NCBI GenBank assembly: GCA_001513895.1
Contig: LLKO01000002.1
Span: 1,959,716 to 2,023,715 of the forward strand
DNA length: 64,000 nt
Direction: 5' to 3'
Origin: Graphilbum fragrans
Lineage: Eukaryota > Ascomycota > Sordariomycetes > Ophiostomatales > Ophiostomataceae
The notes beneath the pieces are model-generated. The model did not search any database. It was not told the DNA's origin and worked only from the letters and a program-made list of their open reading frames with translations. Position numbers and translations under genes: made by a program. Below, one piece after another: positions 23,027 through 32,971 of this stretch (the stretch's first letter is position 1; each line of letters opens with the position of its first letter).

Positions 23027-24626
23027 GGCCAGCAACCCATGGCAGACGAAGTCGTAAAGGGTGAGGTGAGAGAATGGAGCGACGCCAAAGAGAGAGAGGA
23101 TGGCAAGAGGCAGAAGCAGGGACAGAAAAGGAGCGAAGGCGAATTAAAGTTCCACGCTATGGTAGCAGAAAGCGACGGAATGGCCCAATATTAAAAAGGA
23201 CGAAATAAAAAATAAAACTATAGTAGAAAACCGCTGTTAGTCAACCTCTGTCTTTTGACAGCAAAAGCGGCCAGATGCGGGCCGAGGTCTTGCTGTGTGC
23301 ATTTGCGAGGCAGTGCGCCCATCAGTGCCACCTTGGAGTGGCGAGACGCTTTATATGAGGCTGTGGCCGTCGACTGTGCGTACAGGACAGGAGACAGGAC
23401 AGGAGATAGATGGACTAGAGACTTTGCAGACAATACGGAGAACCAACAAGAAGCCAGGGACACAGCAAGGGAGACAAGCCGGCAGCTGATTTCGGTGAAA
23501 GAGAACGGCGCAGCAGCTCGCTTGAGGAGAGCCGCCCTGTGCGGATGCCAATGCGAGACAGCAGAATTGTCAGCTCTTGGGTGTGTACTCCGTACAATAC
23601 GGTCGCATCACTTGCATCAGTGCCTTCTGCTGCGTCCATCCATTCATCCATTCATTAACGGCAAGGCCTGGATCGGATAGTGCGTGTTATGGACTTGGCC
23701 TTAGCGCATAGGCGCTGTGTGCCCTGGACCGATAGCGCCGATAGGCTGCAGCCGGTGAGGTCTGGATGCGACTCTGTCCTCCTACACACGACACACATAC
23801 TCGTACTCGTAAACTACGACGTCCTCCGTATTCCTCGAAGACCTCAAGAACCCAAGGGATAACCTCAGGTCGCCAAGCATGCAATCCCATAATACAACCT
23901 CACACACCCAGCAGCAGAAACTGCGAGCACTACAGCGAAGAGGCGACTATGCTCCGTAAAAGCTCGTCATGCATATTACGGCAATGTCGGCCAACAAGGG
24001 AGACTCGGCCACTACACCTCATTTCTCGCTTCGTGCTTTCGTAGCGCTCGCCCGGCTTCGAGACAGAACCATTCTTGTGCCCTACCCCAGGACCCCTTCC
24101 CCGACCTCGTTTTCCCGTTTCGTCCACTCCCTATTGTCGTATTGATTTCCTTTCCGTCCCTTGAAGCTCTGGAATCCGAGCCTTTCGGCGACACTCAGCC
24201 TACCCCCACGCTCCCATGAGCCGTGAGCAATGCCCCTTCTTAGTCCATCAAATTCAGAGCATTCCAAGCTCTCGTAATCCCTCTGGAATTTGTATCGTTA
24301 TACTCGTAGCACCCGAGCCAGGTCACATGACCGCTGCACCCACAAAATTGCACTAGACCCAGAACAGCCACGCAGCAAGCTGCCAAAGCTGCTGGCCCGT
24401 GCTTCACCAATCGGCGACACCAGGCTAGCTGTCGTTCTTTTTGCATCGCCCAACACGCGACGACTCGAGACCTAGTAGCTGCCTGCATCGCTCACCAACC
24501 CTTTTCGACCACGACGCCACGCCACAACACTGCGGAATGACACGCGAACTCTATATACGAGCTTTTTTTTGTTGCCGTTGCTGATTGTCTTACGGGCCAG
24601 CGCTGCGGCTGCCCGGTGCGCCATTC
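23027..24626. promoter_or_regulatory. 1.6-kb divergent region, DGAT1 / PFS2
   Basis: Holds two promoters. A 12-nt unit ACAGGACAGGAG is duplicated at 23382-23405, and CATTCATC-type repeats lie at about 23637-23658. TACTCGTA copies occur at 23798, 23804 (overlapping) and 24301, and TACTCCGTA at 23584. No supported gene. Confidence 0.5.
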
Positions 24627-26863
24627 ATGGCGTACGAACCACGAGACTATGGAGGAGGAGGGGGGGGATTCTCAAGAGGAGGTGGCGGCGGTGGCTACAT
24701 GGGCGGCGGAGGGATGCAGGGCGGTGGCGGCGGCGGCGGTGGCGGCGGAGAGGGCCACGATGGCTTTCAGCGTCCGCGAGGGCGACGTAAGTGGTTTGCC
24801 CTTGTTGAGGAGGGAGAGGAGTAGACGAGCAAAGCGCACAGAGCTAACCGATGCATGCGAACAGGCCCGGTCACGGACTACGGCGCCACGCTGGTGCACT
24901 GGATGCGGTACCGCCAGCCCAGGTACCGCGATGCGTATCAGGGCGAGGCAGAGCGGCCGAGCCCGAGCTACATTGTGGATGTGAGTGTGCGTGGCGGCCT
25001 CGTTTTGGCCTCGTTTGTCTAACCCACGCGTTTACGTAGATGCTCCCGCCCGCCGCTCGGATCACAAATGCGGCCGACACCGTGCCCACGCGGCACCTGC
25101 ACTCGTCGCTCAACAAGATCAAGCACCCGGTCAACGTGGTGCGGTGGACGCCCGAGGGCCGACGGCTGTTGACGGCGTCGAGCAGCGGCGAGTTCACTCT
25201 GTGGAACGGCACAGGCTTCAACTTTGAGACGATCATGCAGGCCCACGACTCGGCGATCCGGGCGCTGGCGTACTCGCACAGCGACGACTGGCTGATCTCG
25301 GCGGACCACGACGGGCTGATCAAGTACTGGCAGCCCAACTTCAACAACGTGGAGAGCATCGCCGCGCACAACGACCCCATCCGCGACCTGGCGTTTTCGC
25401 CCAACGACACCAAGTTTGTCACGGCGGCCGACGACTCGACGCTCAAGATCCTCGACTTTGCCGACGCGCGCCCCGAGGTCACGCTGACGGGCCACGGCTG
25501 GGACGCCAAAACGTGCGACTGGCACCCGACCAAGGGCCTCGTGGTGTCGGGATCCAAGGACCATCTGGTCAAGCTGTGGGACCCGCGATCCGGCCGCTGC
25601 CTGACCACGCTGCACGGCCACAAGAACACCATCACCAAGGCCTCGTTTGAGCGCGTGCGCGGCATGTGTCTAGCCACGGCGGCGCGCGACCAGACCGTGC
25701 GCGTCTTTGATCTGCGCACGATGCGTGACATTGCCTTGCTGCGCGGCCACGAAAAAGAGGTCACCACCCTCGCGTGGCACCCGATCCACGGCAATCTGCT
25801 CAGCACCGGCGGCAACGACGGCGCGCTCTTCCACTACCTGCTGGACGAGCCCAACACGCCGCCAGGACAGCCGCTGTCCGTGGCGCCGTACGACACGGCC
25901 GATCCGTCGACGGCCCCCGCACAGAGCATCTTCCCGGCCCACCGCGTGCCCTATGCCCACGACTTTGCCATCTGGTCGCTCGACTGGCACCCGCTGGGCC
26001 ACATTCTCGTGTCCGGGTCCAACGACCGCATCACGCGCTTCTGGACCCGCCCCCGCCCCGGCGAAGACATGTCGCGCGACCGCTACCACATTGGCGAAGC
26101 CGCCGCTGAGGCCCAGGGCACCTGGGACCGCCGGGGCAACCGCCGCCAGCGCCAGGAGGAGGAGGAGCAGGAGCTCGAGGACGAGATGGACGGCCTGGTG
26201 GACCAGAAGATGCCGCTCAAGCAGCAGCAGCTGCAGATGCAGCAGCAGCAACAGGCAGCCCTGGCCGCGGCCGCGGCCGGAGGCGCTCCGGCTCTTCCGG
26301 GGCTCTCGATGCCGGGCATCGGCCTTGGCCTTGCGACCAACGGCACTGGCTCCCACTCCGGACACAACGGCACGCCGTTCCCTCTGCCTCCTCCGCCGCC
26401 GCCGCCTCTGCCGGGCCAGCTGCCCGGAACATTGCCGCCGCTGCCGATGCTGCCCGGCATGGACCCCAACAACCCGGCCGACGCGGCCAAGATGCTCGAG
26501 ATCATCCAAAAAGCAGGCATCCAGCTGCCACCGCCACCCCCCGGCACACGGCTCCCGCCAGGCTTGATTCCGCCGCCGCCGCCTCCGCCGCTGCCTCCAG
26601 GCACATCCGCACCGTCGCAGGCATCGCTGCTGGCGTCGTTGGCGGCCGCCGGCTCATCGGCTCCCCCGCCATTCGGAATTCCTCCGGGGCTGCCTGGGTT
26701 GTCAGGGCTGTCGGGGCTGTCAGGGCTGCCTGGTTTGGGCATGGACCCGAAACAAGGCAGCAATGGCAACAGCGCTGATGCACGGCGGCGGGCACCGCTG
26801 CCGAGCCAGGCCGACAGCTTGCGGGAAGAGCAGAAAAAGGGACACTACACGCAGCGGAGGTAG
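24627..26863 (+). CDS. pfs2: Polyadenylation factor subunit 2 (WD40; WDR33 orthologue)
   Basis: Three exons, 24627-24786, 24865-24980 and 25040-26863, join in frame to 699 aa. Pfs2 is the WD-repeat scaffold of the cleavage and polyadenylation factor that helps recognise the poly(A) signal in pre-mRNA. After a Gly-rich N-terminus come RPVTDYGATLVHWMRYRQPR and about seven WD repeats (roughly residues 115-425), with typical units KHPVNVVRWTPEGRRLLTAS, DWLISADHDGLIKYWQ, KGLVVSGSKDHLVKLWD and GHILVSGSNDRITRFW. The last 250 residues are Gln-rich then Pro/Leu/Gly-rich with polyproline tracts, as in filamentous-fungal and human WDR33 proteins. Splice sites at both junctions fall within conserved sequence. 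Confidence 0.95.
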
Positions 26864-27420
26864 GGGACAGGACACTTTCACACGGAAAGAATTACCACGG
26901 ACAAAAACCTTGCATGCGGACATGCGGCGAACCAGGCGTTTTGAATTTTGACAGTTGGCTGATTCCGGTGATTCCGGCTGGCGAAAAAAATGATGTTGTC
27001 GGGGCCGGCGTCGGTAGGACAGGGACACGTAACTACAGGATAGCAGCACACGGAGAGAGCAACGTGCGGGAGACAGCCATGCACGGAGTACAGCATATGA
27101 AATACCAAATGAGGAAGATCTGTCACATGCTCTGGTTCACGTGAGCACAGCCTTAGACACAGCCTCGTGCAGAATGCACGTGCGATGCGTTTGCCTCCTG
27201 TTCCGCGTGCTGTTCCGCGTGTTCCGTGTGATGCATTGGATGTATGTAGTCCTATTCATACTGATTATGCCGATACTGCTGGTTGTGCATCGACTGTGGC
27301 ATACTGTGATGACTAAGAGCGCCTAAAATGCGGTGATACAGGAGAGCCTCGCTATGAAATCCAGCCTTGTCGCCACCACCTCCCTCTGTCCTCACCCGCC
27401 TCCAACCATGCTCCGCCCCC
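26864..27420. other. Convergent 3' region, PFS2 / NUC1
   Basis: Contains the two 3' UTRs. A tandem TGTTCCGCGTG-like unit appears about three times at 27199-27232. No gene was seen. Confidence 0.6.
27199..27232. repeat. 11-nt tandem repeat, about three copies
   Basis: Three imperfect copies of TGTTCCGCGTG, the last altered to TTCCGTGTG. Noncoding. Confidence 0.65.
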
Positions 27421-28512
27421 TCACGGAGACGGCGACCGTGACCGCGGCTTCTGCTGCTGGCGGTCGTTGAATTCGCGCACGACGACGGCACAGGTGGTCT
27501 CGGCGCAGAGGCGGCGGCGGCGCTGGGCGGGCAGTTTGGCGGCGAATTCGAGGCCGGAGGCGCGCTCGACGGCCTCGAGCGGGACCTCGAAGTCGGCGAG
27601 CGGCGTGGCGTTGGGGATGGGGGCGTTGGGCAGGACGAAGGCGCCGATGGCGACGGGCGCGGTGCTGTGGCCGTTGGTGGCGCTGTCGGCGGCGGTCTCG
27701 GCGAAGATGACCTTGTAGAAGTGGGTGGGCACGGCCACGGCCGGCGGGCTGCCAATGACCTCGTACTTGACGTACCACTTGTTGTCGGCTGGGTCGCGCT
27801 TCGGCAGGTACAGCGGGCCCGTGACCACGCGCACGCTCGGGTAGCGCGCCGTCGACGCCAGCCGCCGCACAAAGTCCTCCAGGTGCGCCCAGTAGTCGCG
27901 GTTGAAGCCGTCGCCCACCTGCGGGCACATGTTGGTCAGATAGAACGTCTCGTCCATGGCCGCCTGGCTCCATTTCGCGTCCGCCGCCGGCACCTGGTGG
28001 CCCCGGTCGTAGCCCGACCGGAAGTAGTCCTTGAGCTGCGCCCGGAACGCCGCCGGCACCGCCGGGTCCTCCAGAAACTGGCTGTGCTTGCGGTCGCCGT
28101 CCCGCATCGCCAGCGACGCCGGCGTAATGTGCTCCGCCACCCAGTGCGGGTTGCGCAGCCGCCGGTCGTACGACGACACCAGCGCGCTGCGCACCGACAG
28201 ATCCGCCACCGGGCCCGGGAAGCCGTACCCGAACAGCCCGGACGGGTCCACCGGCGCTGCGCCGGCGCTGCCCGCACGGGGAACCGGTGTCGGGGAAGGA
28301 AAGGCCGCAGGAGAAGCGGGTGGCGGCGTGCGAGGGGAGGCAGCTCCGAGGCTGCGGTTGGCTATGGTGGTTGAGGGCGGCGGTGGTGGTGGTGGGAGCG
28401 AGACAGAGCGCTCAGGCTGGCTGCCAGACCGTAGAGAGTACATCGCGGCAGTCACTGCGGCACCCGTTCCAGCACTGAGTGCCGCAATCACGGCGAGCGT
28501 CGACTTGGACAT
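27421..28512 (-). CDS. nuc1: Mitochondrial nuclease NUC1/EndoG family
   Basis: Single exon, 363 aa. It is a sugar-nonspecific DNA/RNA endonuclease of the beta-beta-alpha-metal family, normally in the mitochondrion and linked to mtDNA turnover and programmed cell death. The catalytic motif DRGH is at residues 169-172 with His172 as general base, followed by AADAKWSQAAMDETFYLTN. The metal-binding Asn sits in FNRDYWAHLEDF (Asn204). A hydrophobic N-terminus (LAVIAALSAGTGAAVTAAMY) could be a mitochondrial or membrane anchor. A Pro/Ser/Ala-rich linker covers about residues 35-90. Length is close to yeast Nuc1 (329 aa). Confidence 0.95.
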   Translation of the reverse strand: MSKSTLAVIAALSAGTGAAVTAAMYSLRSGSQPERSVSLPPPPPPPSTTIANRSLGAASPRTPPPASPAAFPSPTPVPRAGSAGAAPVDPSGLFGYGFPGPVADLSVRSALVSSYDRRLRNPHWVAEHITPASLAMRDGDRKHSQFLEDPAVPAAFRAQLKDYFRSGYDRGHQVPAADAKWSQAAMDETFYLTNMCPQVGDGFNRDYWAHLEDFVRRLASTARYPSVRVVTGPLYLPKRDPADNKWYVKYEVIGSPPAVAVPTHFYKVIFAETAADSATNGHSTAPVAIGAFVLPNAPIPNATPLADFEVPLEAVERASGLEFAAKLPAQRRRRLCAETTCAVVVREFNDRQQQKPRSRSPSP

Positions 28513-30146
28513 GGCGAGTATTTATACCGTATGCCCGGGAAGAGCTGGGTGGACGTGTCCCTCTCACAAGACGCTCGGTCTGACCCGCAGAGCACGGGTT
28601 CGGAAGCGAGAGCTGCTGCCTCCAATTCCTCAGCTGCTCAGGTTCAGCTGCCGGCCACGACAAGGAGACAAGGGCTGCTGGGGTGTTCCGGGGCAGACGA
28701 GGCTGTGACTGGATCCCACGGCTGGTGCCTGGCTAGGCTGGATCGCAAGGCAGTGGTGCGTGGACGGAATGTATCACACGCAAGACGTTGTCTCGGTGTT
28801 GTCGTGCGTCGCTGTTGCTCACAATTTTTTTGCTGGCACTACTCGTACATCTAACGGCTAGCTCTACAGCCAATCAGCAGCTGCACAAACACAGCGCTGC
28901 GCTGCAACAGGGTTGATCCGCCCCGCTAGGTGGTGGAGGGCCTGCCAATCCGCGCCAGAATCGTTTCGTTGTAGCGGCTGATGAGCTCTGCGGCCACAGC
29001 CGCACTAATTCTAGGCGCTGCTGCCTCCATCCCACGACATAGTTATACACCCGAAAGCGCTGTGTGGCTTGGCTGCCTTAGTGTCCTGCATGAAAGTCGC
29101 GGCCCTCCAAGTGACCTGCAGAAGTGGACAAGTCCGATACTTGCGGTGTGCTCGAGCTGTGTCGAGGTTGCGGTGCTCGAATCCACTCACGACGCCGAAG
29201 AAAAGTCGAGTCCGCGATCCAACAATGCATTCCTATCCGCTTCACTAAGCGGTGTATCTCCTGTATCTTATATTCCATACGTACGGCGGCGAGGGCTTGG
29301 TAATCCTGCCCACATCATTGCCCGCTAACACGCTGCACTCACTGCAGCCCAGCACCACCTGCGCTAAGCCGCGCTACCACCGCTGCAGCCCGCCCCAAAG
29401 CTGAGAACCCGGTTGGCCATTATCAGTTGCCTCCCTCGTCATGCCCGTGTGAGCCTTCTTGGAGTGCTCCTTTCCGACTCGCTTCTGCTCCTTGTTCTTC
29501 CAACTCTTCCAGCTCTCCTGCTTGATCGGCCAGCTTGTCGTTCGCTCTGATCGTTGTTATCGAGTGGCTGCACCAGCGTTACGGCAGCATTTCTCCGTCT
29601 TCCCCTCGGTATAGCCCTTCTTTTGCATCATATTCACCCATTCTACCAGCACTACCAGCAGAAAACAACGCTCTCCACCCGCCACGCTTGTTTGGCTTCA
29701 TCTACTTGCTGTCCTCGCCTGCTTGTCTTATTCGACTCCTTGCGACAGCTCGTTCGGCCCTCCCCACACGGAACTAGCTGCTCCTGATATCCTTGTCCTT
29801 GTCCGTCGACCTCCGTGTCGAGTCGTCCTCGGCCATTCCCGCTTTGCAGGCCAGGCCGCCCGCCCAGCTGCTTTGTTCTGTTTTTGTCTGGTTTCTTTGA
29901 CTAGTATCCGCATTCTTGAGGCGTTTTTGGTGACCGCCTCGCCGTTGCTCTGACGCACAGTTCCAGCTTCTGCAAGAACTTCTTCTACTACCTTGTCAGG
30001 CCACTGACTCAGCACTCGCTCTTTGACGTCGTGGCCACGAGTCTTGTCTGGTGCCAGCTTCAGATTTCTGTCTTGCTTCGTCTACTCTGGTCAGCATCAC
30101 CGGATCGTCCTCGCAGCGTCCCCGGGGTGGGAGCGAGCGCGGCAAC
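28513..30146. promoter_or_regulatory. 1.6-kb divergent region, NUC1 / ZRT3
   Basis: No gene is supported. One exact TACTCGTA copy is at 28840. From about 29440 to 30140 the plus strand is pyrimidine-rich with many CTTCT/TCGTC tracts, consistent with a long leader or core promoter of the zinc transporter gene. Several short upstream frames would be present in such a leader. Confidence 0.45.
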
Positions 30147-32379
30147 ATGGCGCTGGAGCACGGCGATGGCAACGACACACGCGGCTGGATCCTGTGTATG
30201 GCCAGTGCTATAGGTGCGTTTTGCTCTGTTGATTCCGAATTGCGTGTGTGTGTGTGCTTGTGTGTGTGCTTGTCGGAAACTGTGACATAGACAGCTGACC
30301 AGACAGCGTGTGTGTTTGGGGCCAGCATCATCTACGTGGATATTCCCATACGCCTGATTCCGGGAAAGGAACACTTTCGCATTCAGGACAGCAATGCATT
30401 TCTTTCTTGCTCGCTGAGCTTAAGTTTTGGCGTCATGGCAAGTCTCCCGTCTGTCCTGTCTGCCATCTGTTGGATTGGAGTGCTAACGGTAACTCGCACA
30501 GATCTTTTCAGCACTGTACAGCATGCTACCGTCATCTAAGCGCTACCTTCTGGCTGCCGGCATGCCTGAACAGTCTGCAGGTTTCCTTATGATGGGGGCC
30601 TTTGTTGTCGGTTTTGTAGGCATCCAGGTCGTGTCCCGCATCATCCACCGTTTCATGCCGTCACATGTCGTGGATTGTGATCACACCCACGGTGGCGAGT
30701 TTGGCGATGATGAGGATGACGACGATGTCCGTGACTTTGGCCATCATGAGGGCAGCCATTCCCATGGCCATGGCCATTCCCATTTGGACGCCCCGCCTCG
30801 ATCGCTGTCTCGTAAGAGACGACAGAGGCGGCAGTCCTCGGCCCATTCACGACCCCGGGCCACAGAGGCAACACCGCTTCTTTCCAACGTCGACGGTCCG
30901 CCAGCAGGGACAATACCACAACGGCAAATGTCGACCCGGAGCGACGGTATGTCAGCAGCGCTGGCTACTACCCACGGAGAAACCTCGAATACCGCATCTT
31001 CAGACCGGGGCAACACGGCCAACCCCAGATTTTTATCAGGCACCCGCTCTCTGCCACGCTTGCGCCGCCCATCCATGGTAGAGGTTAGAAACCGCCTGCT
31101 TTCCTTTGTCAAAGATACTAAGTCCAACTGCGACGAGTTCGGCCCTTGCTTCGGCTATTCCGATCCATGTGGCCAAGAATGCAAGAGATATGTCACCTCT
31201 CGCGGGATGGCTGCTCTTGTCCCCAATCGCGTCTTGTTTCCCTCCAGTACCTTCAGGAATACCACCTCAGCCGCCTCAGCCAGCTCAGCAACCACTCCCA
31301 CTACTCCTACCGCACCCCCAGCTCAGCAACATCCAACATGGCACCCCTCCTTCGATACCGCTATTGCCACCGTCCCAGAAGAGATGAACAATGACGGTGG
31401 CAACGGCAACCTCATTGCGTCTAGAAGCCAGCAAGCAGGTCCGAGTGCCAGCAGCAAGGCTTCGTCGATCTGCCACGACCCTCACGACCACGTGGAAATG
31501 CAAGAGGGCGATCCAACAGCGTACTGCCCTGCCGATGATAGCACCACAGAAGGCAACGGCCACACTCCGTCTGTGGACGGAGGACAGGATGGCAGCCAAT
31601 CTGCGGCCGGCCACCACTTCCACGACCACCACTCTGAATACGGCCACGATTCTGGTTACTTGCATTCCAACGCACACCATCCTCGCCCACACCACAGCCA
31701 TTATGACCATCATGGCCACCAGCCACACCACGACCACAGCCACAGCTACAGCCACTGGCAGGGCGAGCTGGCCGATGACGGCAACCTGGACCTAGAGACG
31801 GGCGACGGTGCCGACGGTGCCGACGCACCCCACCACCACCATGTTCCTGCCAATGCCTTCTTGTCCATTGGTCTGCAGACTGTGCTGGCCATTGGCCTGC
31901 ACAAGTTCCCCGAGGGCTTCATCACCTTTGCCACGAACCACGCCAACCCAGCCCTCGGCCTCAACGTCTTCATGGCCCTCTTCGTCCACAACATTGCCGA
32001 GGGCTTCGCCATGGCCCTACCGCTATACATGGCCCTCGGCAGCCGTATGCGTGCCATCCTATGGGCGTCAGCTCTCGGCGGTCTGAGCCAGCCGCTGGGC
32101 GCGTTGATGGCGTCCGTCTGGCTCAAGTACCTTGCCCGCGGAGGGGGCGACGGCGGCAATGAGGGTGCCGGGGACGACGGCGGTGACGGCGATTTGGCCG
32201 CTGCTAATGGTGTTGCTTACGGCCTTTTGTTTGCCGTCACGGCGGGCATCATGGCGGCCGTGGCACTCCAGCTGTTTGTCGAGAGCCTGACGCTGAACCA
32301 CAACCGGCAGCTGTGCATGGGATTTGCGTTCCTCGGCATACTATTGCTGGGCTTGAGCAATTCGCTGGTATCTCATTGA
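30147..32379 (+). CDS. zrt3: ZIP-family zinc transporter, ZRT3-like
   Basis: Three exons, 30147-30213, 30307-30437 and 30502-32379, join in frame to 691 aa. ZRT3-type ZIPs release stored zinc from the vacuole to the cytosol. Supporting motifs are IYVDIPIRLIPGKEHFRIQD and SCSLSLSFGVM-IFSALYSMLP across the second junction, and the C-terminal ZIP helices with HKFPEGFITFATNH and FVHNIAEGFAMALPLYM, which carry the metal-coordinating His/Glu residues. Two His-rich loops (about residues 123-163 and 436-490) are interrupted by a long Ser/Thr-rich cytosolic region. The second intron begins GCAAGT rather than GT; the join is required to keep the conserved helix in frame. The assignment to ZRT3 rather than another ZIP subclass is by N-terminal similarity. 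Confidence 0.88.
30241..30272. repeat. GT-rich microsatellite in ZRT3 intron 1
   Basis: TGCG(TG)n interrupted by CT. It lies wholly inside the proposed 93-nt first intron, so length changes would not affect the protein. Confidence 0.8.
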
Positions 32380-32971
32380 ACTGGCTGGCATGAACATGCA
32401 GAAACTATGGGGCAAACACAGCGGCATCCATTTCACTGAGAGTCCTTCTTGGCCCCTATGCATGCGGTTATTTCTTCATTTTATTTTATGATGACATGGA
32501 GTTTTGCAGAAGCATCGGGCTGTTTGTTTGTGTTACTACCCTTCTCGTCTCGTTATTTTACTGTTCTGGTTCACTCAGCCGTTCAGACAACAACTCCGTC
32601 AAAGCATACATTATGATTAGCATGGGCCATCCAGATTTATATAGCATCGCATTTATGGAATATTGGTAACTGTTTCTTGCAACGAAAATAAAACATGGGA
32701 ACTATTGAAATATAATGAAGCAGGATGCAGCAGCATCACATTCACGGAATATTGGTTACCGCCTCTACGACAAAATCATAATGCGGAAATGATCAAACCA
32801 GGTTGCTTTTATTGTAGCTCACACCAAGAGCCACCCTTTTTTTTTTCCTATCCAACTTTCCAAACTATCTTTGGGGGGGTATCATTCATATAAACAAAAA
32901 TCAGTAACAAAAGCTGTGTGCTCAGCGCATGTCTTTCCAGGCCAGATCCCTATTTTCTGTATACCGTCATA
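32380..32971. other. AT-rich convergent region with a diverged direct repeat
   Basis: Between the stops of ZRT3 (plus) and the TFIIIA-like gene (minus). It is distinctly AT-rich. Two copies of a roughly 30-nt sequence (32642-32673 and 32732-32763) share GGAATATTGGT and differ mostly by transitions. No gene was seen. Confidence 0.6.
32642..32763. repeat. Diverged direct repeat, about 30 nt, two copies
   Basis: Copy 1 begins AGCATCGCATTTATGGAAT and copy 2 AGCATCACATTCACGGAAT. The first 25 positions differ at three sites, all transitions. Confidence 0.65.
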
